The notes under the pieces are model-generated. The model was not told where the DNA came from, searched no databases, and was given only the letters and a program-made list of their open reading frames with translations. Below are positions 1-5,872 of a stretch of 7,035 nucleotides of DNA, piece by piece. Source of the stretch: Thalassospiraceae bacterium (GTDB taxonomy: Bacteria > Pseudomonadota > Alphaproteobacteria > Rhodospirillales > Magnetovibrionaceae). The position numbers and the translations under genes are program-made. Positions within the stretch are counted from its first letter, which is position 1. Every line of letters starts with the position of its first letter. Where the stretch lies: contig DAOWFT010000154.1 of assembly GCA_030637845.1 (NCBI GenBank), positions 1-7,035 of the forward strand. Reading direction: 5' to 3'.

Positions 1-765
1 AATCATATTTGCGCCATCGCTGGGTGCGCTATCTGGGTTGTCGTGGGTTTCAATAAATACCCCAGCCACCCCAACCGCAACTGCGGCCCGGGCCAGTACC
101 GGGGCAAAACGTCTGTCGCCGCCGCTTGACGCGCCTTCGCCGCCCGGCTGTTGCACCGCGTGGGTCGCATCCATAATAACCGGAAACCCGGTATCATGCG
201 CCATTTGCGGCAGCGAGCGCATATCGGCAACCAATGTGTTGTAGCCAAAGCTGGAACCGCGTTCGGTAACCATGACGTTTTGATTTCCACTATCGCTTAT
301 TTTGGCGACAACGTTTTTCATATCCCACGGTGCCAAAAACTGGCCCTTTTTTACGTTTACCACCAATCCGGTTTTGGCCGCCGCAACCAATAAATCGGTC
401 TGGCGACAAAGGAATGCAGGTATTTGCAAAACATCAACCACGCCCGAAAGCCGTTCGCACTGTGATATTTCATGTACGTCGGTCAGAATGGGAACGCCCA
501 GCTCTGATTTTATTTCCTTAAATACCGGTATGGCATTATCGAGCCCACTGCCCCGCTGCCCCGATAGCGATGTGCGGTTGGCTTTATCAAACGATGCCTT
601 AAACACGAAACCGATGCCGAGCTTGTCGGTCAGTTCCTTTAGCGCGGTTGCCATCATCATGGCATGGTCGCGGTTTTCAAGCTGGCACGGCCCGGCAATA
701 AGCGTGAGCGGAAGGTCGTTGCCAAAAGCAACGTTACCTACATTTATGTGCCTAGCTTTTGTCAT
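1..765 (-). CDS. kdsA: 3-deoxy-D-manno-octulosonate 8-phosphate synthase (KDO-8-P synthase), C-terminus cut by window edge
   Basis: The enzyme condenses phosphoenolpyruvate with D-arabinose 5-phosphate to give KDO-8-phosphate, the committed cytoplasmic step towards the KDO sugars of LPS inner core. I translated the minus strand from the ATG at 765-763 and obtained 255 uninterrupted codons to the window edge; the family is about 280 residues, so roughly 25-30 are missing. Recognisable segments are IAGPCQLEN (23-31), FKASFDKANRTS (55-66), DVHE (96-99), VNVKKGQFLAPWDMKN (136-151), TERGSSFGYN (167-176), DATHAVQQPGG (199-209) and IETHDNPD (238-245). Residues C27, H202, E239 and D250 match the four metal ligands of the metal-dependent class; metal-independent enzymes such as that of E. 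coli carry Asn at the Cys position. An AAGGG ribosome site (781-777) overlaps the pyrG stop and lies 11 nt before the ATG, and only 14 bp separate the genes, suggesting co-transcription with pyrG. Identification is very secure; metal dependence is inferred. Confidence 0.97.
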   Translation of the reverse strand, partial: MTKARHINVGNVAFGNDLPLTLIAGPCQLENRDHAMMMATALKELTDKLGIGFVFKASFDKANRTSLSGQRGSGLDNAIPVFKEIKSELGVPILTDVHEISQCERLSGVVDVLQIPAFLCRQTDLLVAAAKTGLVVNVKKGQFLAPWDMKNVVAKISDSGNQNVMVTERGSSFGYNTLVADMRSLPQMAHDTGFPVIMDATHAVQQPGGEGASSGGDRRFAPVLARAAVAVGVAGVFIETHDNPDSAPSDGANMI

Positions 766-779
766 CTACGATATGGCCC

Positions 780-2405
780 TTAAACCAGTCTCGATTGCTG
801 TACCGCGGCATCAATGAAAGAAACAAATAACGGATGCGGCTCAAACGGGCGCGATTTTAATTCAGGATGGAATTGTACGGCAACAAACCACGGATGTTCA
901 GGAATTTCTACAATTTCCGGCAAAATCCCATCGGGCGACATGCCGGAAAAGCTTAGCCCGGCGTCTTCCAATTTTTGTTTATATGCTGTGTTTACCTCGT
1001 AACGGTGGCGGTGGCGTTCGCTTATTTCGTCCGCACCATAAATCTGGTGGGCGCGGCTACCCTTGGTCAGGGCGCAAGGATAGGCGCCTAAACGCATGGT
1101 TCCGCCAAGGTCGCCTTTCTTTCCACGTTTTTCCAACTCGCCTTCCTTCGCCCATTCGGTCATCAGGCCAACAACCGGCTCCGATGGATTGCCAAGTTCG
1201 GTTGAGCCGGCACCATCAATGCTTGCCAGATTGCGGGCTGCCTCAATAACCGCAACCTGCATACCCAGACAGATACCAAAATAAGGGATGTTTCTTTCAC
1301 GAGCAAAACGAACCGCTTCTATTTTTCCTTCGGTACCGCGCTCGCCAAAACCACCGGGAACCAATATTCCATGCACACCATCAAGATGGTGAACAACGTC
1401 TTCGCGTTCAAATACTTCGGCATCAAACCATTTGAGATTAACTTTGACGCTATTTGCAATACCGCCATGGGTAAGTGCTTCGGACAATGATTTATAGGCA
1501 TCAAGCAACGAAACATATTTACCGACAATGGCAATGGTCACTTCGCCTTCGGGTTTTGTTACCCGTTCAACAATTTCTTTCCAACGCGAAAGGTCAAGCT
1601 TTGGTGCATCAAGACCAAAGCGTTTGCAAACCTGTTCGTCCAGCCCCCGTTCGTGATAGCTAATGGGAACCTGATAAATAGTTGAAACATCAAGCGCCGG
1701 AATAACCGCTTCAACCGGGACATTACAAAATAGTGCGATCTTTTTGCGCTCACTTTCGGGGATTTCCCTATCGGCGCGGCACAATAAAATGTCTGCCTGA
1801 ATACCAACCGCCAGCAATTCTTTGACCGAATGCTGGGTTGGCTTGGTTTTAAGCTCACCCGCCGTTGGAATGTATGGAAGCAAGGTCAGGTGTATATAAA
1901 GCGCGCGCTCACGCCCCAATTCATTGCCCAATTGGCGAATGGCCTCGAGGAACGGCAGGCTTTCAATATCGCCAACGGTTCCGCCGACCTCGATCAACAT
2001 GAAATCCTCGTCACCAACATGGCCCATGACGAATTCTTTTATGGAATCGGTAATGTGGGGAATGACCTGCACGGTTGCACCGAGATAATCGCCCCGGCGT
2101 TCCTTGGCCAAAACCTCGGAATAGACCCTGCCGGTTGTTACGTTATCGGATTGGCGGGCATCAACGCAGGTAAAGCGTTCATAATGGCCGAGATCAAGAT
2201 CGGTTTCGGCCCCGTCGTCGGTAACGTAAACCTCACCATGCTGATAAGGGCTCATGGTTCCGGGGTCGACATTGATATAGGGGTCAAGCTTGCGCAGGCG
2301 GACCTTGTATCCGCGTGCTTGAAGCGCCGCGCCAAGTGCTGCGGAGGCCAAACCCTTACCAAGTGAGGATACCACGCCGCCGGTTATGAAAATGAAACGC
2401 GTCAT
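780..2405 (-). CDS. pyrG: CTP synthase (glutamine-hydrolysing)
   Basis: This cytoplasmic enzyme aminates UTP to CTP using ATP and glutamine, the last step of de novo pyrimidine nucleotide synthesis. The 541-residue protein has the usual family length (E. coli 545) and both domains. The N-terminal synthetase domain (about 1-268) opens with FITGGVVSSLGKG (6-18), followed by RKLDPYINVDPGTMSPYQHG (38-57) and IEVGGTVGDIES (138-149). The C-terminal class I glutamine amidotransferase domain (about 289-535) has the oxyanion-loop segment GGFGERG (351-357), the nucleophile C379 in GICLGMQ, and H513 and E515 in QFHPE completing the triad. The ATG at 2405 gives the canonical N-terminus. No convincing Shine-Dalgarno precedes it, and a promoter-like pair ends 8 nt upstream, so the mRNA may be leaderless. 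A secG terminator lies upstream, and kdsA follows 14 bp downstream. CTP is also needed to activate KDO, which makes the pairing with kdsA functionally sensible. Confidence 0.99.
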   Translation of the reverse strand: MTRFIFITGGVVSSLGKGLASAALGAALQARGYKVRLRKLDPYINVDPGTMSPYQHGEVYVTDDGAETDLDLGHYERFTCVDARQSDNVTTGRVYSEVLAKERRGDYLGATVQVIPHITDSIKEFVMGHVGDEDFMLIEVGGTVGDIESLPFLEAIRQLGNELGRERALYIHLTLLPYIPTAGELKTKPTQHSVKELLAVGIQADILLCRADREIPESERKKIALFCNVPVEAVIPALDVSTIYQVPISYHERGLDEQVCKRFGLDAPKLDLSRWKEIVERVTKPEGEVTIAIVGKYVSLLDAYKSLSEALTHGGIANSVKVNLKWFDAEVFEREDVVHHLDGVHGILVPGGFGERGTEGKIEAVRFARERNIPYFGICLGMQVAVIEAARNLASIDGAGSTELGNPSEPVVGLMTEWAKEGELEKRGKKGDLGGTMRLGAYPCALTKGSRAHQIYGADEISERHRHRYEVNTAYKQKLEDAGLSFSGMSPDGILPEIVEIPEHPWFVAVQFHPELKSRPFEPHPLFVSFIDAAVQQSRLV

Positions 2406-2413
2406 GGAATGTG

Positions 2414-2441
2414 ACTATATCCGAGTCTGTTTAAAGGGCAA
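2414..2441 (-). promoter_or_regulatory. candidate pyrG promoter, start site at or next to the ATG
   Basis: On the minus strand TTGCCC (2441-2436, 4 of 6 to the -35 consensus) is followed after 16 nt by TATAGT (2419-2414, 5 of 6 to the -10 consensus). Normal spacing puts the transcription start at about 2408-2405, that is 0-3 nt from the pyrG start codon. The pair lies just past the secG terminator, where a new promoter would be expected. This is a motif match only. If it is wrong, pyrG would be served by readthrough or by a non-consensus promoter. Confidence 0.45.
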
Positions 2442-2473
2442 ATCATTTGACGATAAAAAATTAAAACTTTTAC

Positions 2474-2507
2474 AAAAAAAAGAGGCGACCTCTCTGAAGC
2501 CGCCTCT
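2474..2507 (-). terminator. intrinsic terminator after secG
   Basis: The minus-strand RNA forms a perfect 7-bp outer stem (AGAGGCG at 2507-2501 with CGCCTCU at 2487-2481). It continues as GCUUC/GAGGU (2500-2496 with 2492-2488) to give a 12-bp stem with an AGA loop, followed by seven further U residues (2480-2474). Two of the inner pairs are G-U wobbles that exist only in the minus-strand RNA; on the plus strand they would be A-C mismatches. The structure therefore points leftward. It lies 53 nt beyond the secG stop and ahead of pyrG, ending the upstream unit. Confidence 0.88.
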
Positions 2508-2559
2508 GGTATAATTTTTTTAGATGTTTGAAACAATCGTTCCATAGTTTGGCGCCCCA

Positions 2560-2883
2560 TCATTTAGCCACCGGAACACTTGGCGCGCTATCGGGTGCAG
2601 CAATTGGCGCAATCTCTGACTGATCGAGAATGGAACTGCGTTCCTTGCCTGCGCCACTTAAAATAGCCAAAATAATTGAGGTCGACATAAAAAGTGCGGC
2701 CAGAATACCTGTGGTGCGGGTAAGCAAGTTTGCGGTACCGCGTGCGGTCATAAATCCACCGCCGCCTGCGCCGCCACCGCCGCCGCCCATACCCAATGCG
2801 CCGCCTTCGCTTTTCTGAATAAGAACCACGCCTATCAAGGCGATGGCCAGCATCAGATGAATAACCAAAATAACGGTGATCAT
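2560..2883 (-). CDS. secG: preprotein translocase subunit SecG
   Basis: SecG is the small auxiliary inner-membrane subunit of the SecYEG channel and assists SecA-driven export. The 107-residue product matches the family length (E. coli 110). It shows two hydrophobic spans at about residues 3-22 and 57-77. Between them is the family signature: Q23-K24-S25-E26-G27-G28, a glycine-rich loop of about residues 27-43, then the FMTARGTANLLTRTT segment (44-58). The C-terminal tail (about 79-107) is polar and rich in Ala, Pro and Ser, as is common and poorly conserved in this family. The ATG at 2883 is supported by AGGA (2896-2893) at a 9-nt spacing. The gene lies 112 bp downstream of tpiA in the same direction and ends before a strong terminator. 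It could be transcribed from the tpiA promoter, since only a weak hairpin lies between them. Confidence 0.96.
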   Translation of the reverse strand: MITVILVIHLMLAIALIGVVLIQKSEGGALGMGGGGGGAGGGGFMTARGTANLLTRTTGILAALFMSTSIILAILSGAGKERSSILDQSEIAPIAAPDSAPSVPVAK

Positions 2884-2931
2884 GGGCGTAAATCCTGTTG
2901 ATGTTCACTTGTTGGGGCCGTATTTAGCCGC

Positions 2932-2952
2932 AAAAAGCCCGCTTGGGAAGCG
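2932..2952 (-). terminator. weak hairpin with U-run between tpiA and secG
   Basis: The minus strand reads CGCTT-CCC-AAGCG (2952-2940), then GGC and five T residues (2936-2932). The stem is only 5 bp with a 3-nt loop, and the T-run is displaced by three bases, so it would terminate weakly at best. It may partly attenuate tpiA transcription into secG, or be incidental. The rest of the 112-bp gap shows only the secG ribosome site. Confidence 0.25.
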
Positions 2953-2995
2953 TTTTTCCAGTGTTTTTGAGGTATTTTTCGGATTTTTGTCCTTT

Positions 2996-3760
2996 TTAGA
3001 CAGATGCTTGGGCTATGGCCCAGAAATCATCGGCCTTAAGGCTGGCACCGCCGATAAGCCCACCATCAACGTCCTCAAGGGCTATTAGCTCCTTGGCGTT
3101 GCCCGGCTTCATGGAGCCGCCATAAAGGATGCGCATGGCACCGGCCTCGTCTGCCCCCACTTTTTTGACAAGTTCGGCCCTGATAAAGGCATGAACTTCC
3201 TGAACTTCGTCATTGGTTGGGGTGCGTCCGGTGCCAATGGCCCAGACCGGCTCGTAGGCAACAACCGTGTTTTTGGCGGTGGAACCGGCAGGAACCGAGC
3301 CTGCCACCTGCGATCCGTTCACATCGAGGGTTTTACCGGCATCGCGCTGGGACTCGGTTTCGCCAATGCATATAATAGCAACAAGGCCGTTTGCGTGTGC
3401 GGCCTCTGCCTTGGCCAATACCAATTCGTCGGATTCCTTGTGGTTGGTGCGGCGCTCTGAATGGCCGACAATTTCACAACCACAGCCCAAATCCGCCAGC
3501 ATTTCCGCCGAGGTATCGCCCGTATGGGCGCCGGATGGTGCCGTGTGGCAGTCCTGCCCACCCAACATAACGCCGGAGCCCTTGATGGCGTCGCCAACCC
3601 TGGAAACCAGTGTAAACGGCGGGCAAACCAACAAATCGAAGGAAACATCGCCTGCTGCCTTCATTTTTTCGGCAACGCCAGAGGCCAAAGCCACCCCATC
3701 GGCAGTTTTGCCATTCATTTTCCAGTTTCCGGCTATAAGTGGACGACGAGACGCGGTCAT
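2996..3760 (-). CDS. tpiA: triosephosphate isomerase
   Basis: The cytoplasmic TIM-barrel enzyme interconverts dihydroxyacetone phosphate and glyceraldehyde 3-phosphate in glycolysis and gluconeogenesis. Using the ATG at 3760 the protein has 254 residues, the usual length. Substrate-binding N12 and K14 lie in AGNWKMNG (10-17), the catalytic H100 in GHSERR (99-104), the catalytic base E170 in AYEPVWAIGTG (168-178), and the phosphate-gripping glycines in YGGS (213-216) and GGLIGGASL (233-241). An in-frame TTG at 3766 would add two residues, but a GGGGG ribosome site (3774-3770) is 9 nt from the ATG and only 3 nt from the TTG, so I chose the ATG. The segment GCGCEIVGHSERR has two cysteines just before the catalytic His loop, which I note without assigning a role. 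The gene is divergent from the ppiD-like gene and is the first of the leftward series. Confidence 0.98.
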   Translation of the reverse strand: MTASRRPLIAGNWKMNGKTADGVALASGVAEKMKAAGDVSFDLLVCPPFTLVSRVGDAIKGSGVMLGGQDCHTAPSGAHTGDTSAEMLADLGCGCEIVGHSERRTNHKESDELVLAKAEAAHANGLVAIICIGETESQRDAGKTLDVNGSQVAGSVPAGSTAKNTVVAYEPVWAIGTGRTPTNDEVQEVHAFIRAELVKKVGADEAGAMRILYGGSMKPGNAKELIALEDVDGGLIGGASLKADDFWAIAQASV

Positions 3761-3769
3761 ATTCAAGAA

Positions 3770-3774
3770 CCCCC
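3770..3774 (-). promoter_or_regulatory. ribosome binding site that decides the tpiA start
   Basis: The minus strand carries GGGGG 9 nt before the ATG at 3760-3758 and 3 nt before the TTG at 3766-3764. Spacing favours the ATG, and the protein family also begins only a few residues before the AGNWKMNG motif. Confidence 0.7.
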
Positions 3775-3783
3775 ATAAAAAGC

Positions 3784-3812
3784 ATTTAATTGAGTTAAAT
3801 TGATTTTGGCAC
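3784..3812 (-). promoter_or_regulatory. possible tpiA promoter
   Basis: GTGCCA (3812-3807) and TTAAAT (3789-3784) on the minus strand, 17 nt apart, each match 4 of 6 consensus positions. The implied start near 3777 would leave a leader of about 17-20 nt holding the GGGGG ribosome site. The stretch is AT-rich, so chance matches are likely. I rank this below the opposing ppiD promoter. Confidence 0.3.
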
Positions 3813-3884
3813 TTCTACCACAGAGCCAGACCCGGGGTATATACTCTAAAGGGTGGGGTGGGTTTAGCGATTGCTCACAATGGC

Positions 3885-3914
3885 TTGCCAGATCGGGGGA
3901 TGCGCTCCTATTAT
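3885..3914 (+). promoter_or_regulatory. likely sigma-70-type promoter of the ppiD-like gene (and trpE)
   Basis: TTGCCA (3885-3890) and TATTAT (3909-3914) each match 5 of 6 consensus positions and are 18 nt apart. The expected start near 3921 gives a leader of about 73 nt. The leader contains a perfect 10-bp palindrome, TGCCCGGGCA (3961-3970), and an AAGGG ribosome site (3977-3981) set 12 nt from the ATG, which is rather far. I see no clear heat-shock or envelope-stress promoter motif. As trpE follows with no gap, this promoter may also drive trpE. Confidence 0.55.
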
Positions 3915-3993
3915 GCGCCAAATATTTTCATAAACCATTGTCGGGGCGCACACATATAAATGCCCGGGCACCATCCAAGGGTTTTTTCCATTC

Positions 3994-5868
3994 ATGCTTG
4001 AATTCTTAAGAAAGTCTGCCTCTGGCATTGTCGTCAAAGTATTGCTGGGCCTGTTGATACTCAGCTTTGCCGCATGGGGCATTGGCGATGTGTTCTCATC
4101 AAAGGCCGGGCGCGTATCGGTTGCGACCATAGGGGATGTGGAAATATCGCCCGAAGAATTCCGCAGCAAACTGGGTCGCGAGGTCGAACGACTAAAACCC
4201 GTTCTCGGCCAAGAGTTTACCCCTGAACAGGCAAAACTGTTTGGGATTGGTGATGCGTTGCTAAACCGCCTTATAAACACCGCGCTTTATGATTTGGGGG
4301 CGAAGGATATTGGTCTTGGCATTTCCGATGCGGTGGTGCTGGACGAAATAAAACGCTCGCCGGAATTTTTTAACGAAGCGGGTTCGTTTGACCGCAATCG
4401 CTTTATGCAATTGTTGCGGGGTGCCGGCCTTAGCGAAGAATCATACGTTGCCCGCGTTCGTAACAACATGGCGCGGTTGCAATATCTTTTACCAGTAAGG
4501 GCGGGTGTTGAAGTGCCACCGCTTTTGGCCAAGCTGGTTCAAGCCCACAATGGTGAAAAGCGCGTATTGGAAATGGTTCGCGTTGACCATTCGTCCATAG
4601 CAAATTTTACTAAGCCAAGCGATGATGAGCTCAGAACATTTCACAAAGATAATTCCAGGATTTTCATGGCACCTGAATATCGTAAATTCACCACCATCAT
4701 TCTCAAGGCTGAGGATGTGGCAAAGAACATCGAAATAAGCGAGGCGGAGCTTAAATCAACCTATGACGAGCGTGTCGACGAATTCATTTCACCAGAACGA
4801 CGCAAATTAAAACAAATACTTGTCGAAGACGAAACATCGGCAAAAGCTGCAAGCGATTTAATTGCCAAGGGTGCTTCGATAACAGACGCCGCCGCAAAGG
4901 CAGGTGCCGATCCCGACCTGCTTGATATTGGATTTTTTAACAAAGACCAGCTTTTAGGCGAATTACAAGATGCTGTATTTTCACTTGAGGCAGGTTCTGC
5001 AACCGGGCCAATTAAAAGCGTATTGGGCTGGCACGTGGTTTTTGTTGAAAAAATAGAAAAATCAGAACAGCAATCATTTTCCAAGGCAAAAGAAAAAATT
5101 GCGGAAGAGTTAAAAATAGAACGCGCACTAGACGCGATATTTGAAATGTCCAACACGCTGGAAGATGAACTTGCCGGTGGGGCAGCCTTGGAAGAAACGG
5201 CGAGCAATCTCGGTCTTGAGGCCGTAACCTTTGAATCCGATAGCAGTGGAATAATGACCAGCGGGAAAAAACTATCCATTCCATTTAGCAGTGAAATAGT
5301 TTCCGCCGTATTCACCCTTGAAACCGGGAGCGATACACCGCTTAGCGAAAGCAATGATGGAAGCGGTTTTTTTGTTTCAAGACTTATCGAGGTAACGCCG
5401 CCAGCTTTAAAACAGTATGAAAATGTCAAACAGGCTGTTTTAAATAACTGGAACCTTGAGGCGCGCGCCATCCGGGCCAAGGAAATAACCGATAAAATTA
5501 TTAGCAAAATAAAAAGCGGATCAAGCATTTCTGACGCCGCAACCGATGTCGGAATGAAGGTAGAAACCACATCTCCGTTTGACCGTAACGGCAACGGCCT
5601 GTCGCTGGCGATACCGGCTGAAATGGTAAGGCGCACTTTTGAGCTTTCGCTTGGTGATGCCGATGCGGCACAAGGAACAAGTTCCAGCGTTGCTGTGGTG
5701 CTAAAGGAAATTCAGAAGGCCGATGAAAACGACAAAGCCGCGCTCGAACAAACAAGTGCAAAAGTATTTGAAGAATTGCGCGGTGATATACTCGATCAGC
5801 TTGCGGCCTCACTGCGTCAGCGCCACAGTGTGACGATTAACCGCAATGTTCTCGATCAGGCTTATTGA
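3994..5868 (+). CDS. ppiD: PpiD-like membrane-anchored periplasmic folding factor (SurA_N / parvulin family)
   Basis: This is a probable inner-membrane-anchored chaperone whose bulk faces the periplasm, where PpiD-type proteins help proteins leaving the Sec channel. The 624-residue length is nearly that of E. coli PpiD (623). A short, basic N-terminus (R6, K7, K15) is followed by one hydrophobic span (about 12-31) without a signal-peptidase site, so it reads as a membrane anchor. The SurA-type N-terminal region follows (about 40-170: GDVEISPEEFRSKL, then the helix around LLNRLINTALYD). A parvulin domain lies at about 268-355, from RRKLKQILVEDE to LGWHVVFVEKIE. The rest is a helical C-terminal chaperone-like region with a second weak parvulin-like segment. 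The first catalytic His of active parvulins (HILV) is Gln here (Q274), while the terminal GWH motif remains, so isomerase activity is doubtful. E. coli PpiD is also reported inactive as an isomerase. trpE begins 4 nt after its stop. The exact subfamily is less certain than the fold. Confidence 0.9.
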   Translation: MLEFLRKSASGIVVKVLLGLLILSFAAWGIGDVFSSKAGRVSVATIGDVEISPEEFRSKLGREVERLKPVLGQEFTPEQAKLFGIGDALLNRLINTALYDLGAKDIGLGISDAVVLDEIKRSPEFFNEAGSFDRNRFMQLLRGAGLSEESYVARVRNNMARLQYLLPVRAGVEVPPLLAKLVQAHNGEKRVLEMVRVDHSSIANFTKPSDDELRTFHKDNSRIFMAPEYRKFTTIILKAEDVAKNIEISEAELKSTYDERVDEFISPERRKLKQILVEDETSAKAASDLIAKGASITDAAAKAGADPDLLDIGFFNKDQLLGELQDAVFSLEAGSATGPIKSVLGWHVVFVEKIEKSEQQSFSKAKEKIAEELKIERALDAIFEMSNTLEDELAGGAALEETASNLGLEAVTFESDSSGIMTSGKKLSIPFSSEIVSAVFTLETGSDTPLSESNDGSGFFVSRLIEVTPPALKQYENVKQAVLNNWNLEARAIRAKEITDKIISKIKSGSSISDAATDVGMKVETTSPFDRNGNGLSLAIPAEMVRRTFELSLGDADAAQGTSSSVAVVLKEIQKADENDKAALEQTSAKVFEELRGDILDQLAASLRQRHSVTINRNVLDQAY

Positions 5869-5872
5869 TGGA

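Noticed and set aside
1830..2366. 178-codon plus-strand frame within pyrG
   Set aside because: It is antisense to the highly conserved CTP synthase N-terminal domain and resembles no family I recognise.
2758..2791. CCG-rich trinucleotide run that looks like a simple repeat
   Set aside because: It encodes the glycine-rich loop of SecG on the minus strand, which is usual for this family, and the triplets are interrupted.
3267..3803. 178-codon plus-strand frame across tpiA and its upstream region
   Set aside because: It is antisense to conserved tpiA sequence, has no ribosome site and no recognisable product.
3938..3960. TTGTCG and TATAAA as a second promoter for the ppiD-like gene
   Set aside because: The spacer is only 11 nt, and nothing resembling a -35 box lies at the normal distance from TATAAA.
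3767..3993. Possible tRNA or small RNA gene in the divergent intergenic region
   Set aside because: I found no cloverleaf arms, no T-loop motif and no strong hairpin plus T-run. The region is explained by two opposing promoters and leaders.
4761..5636. Long open frame (291 codons) on the minus strand inside the ppiD-like gene
   Set aside because: It is fully antisense to a gene with clear domains, its product is Ser/Leu-rich with no recognisable motif, and it has no ribosome site. It is a by-product of codon usage on the other strand.
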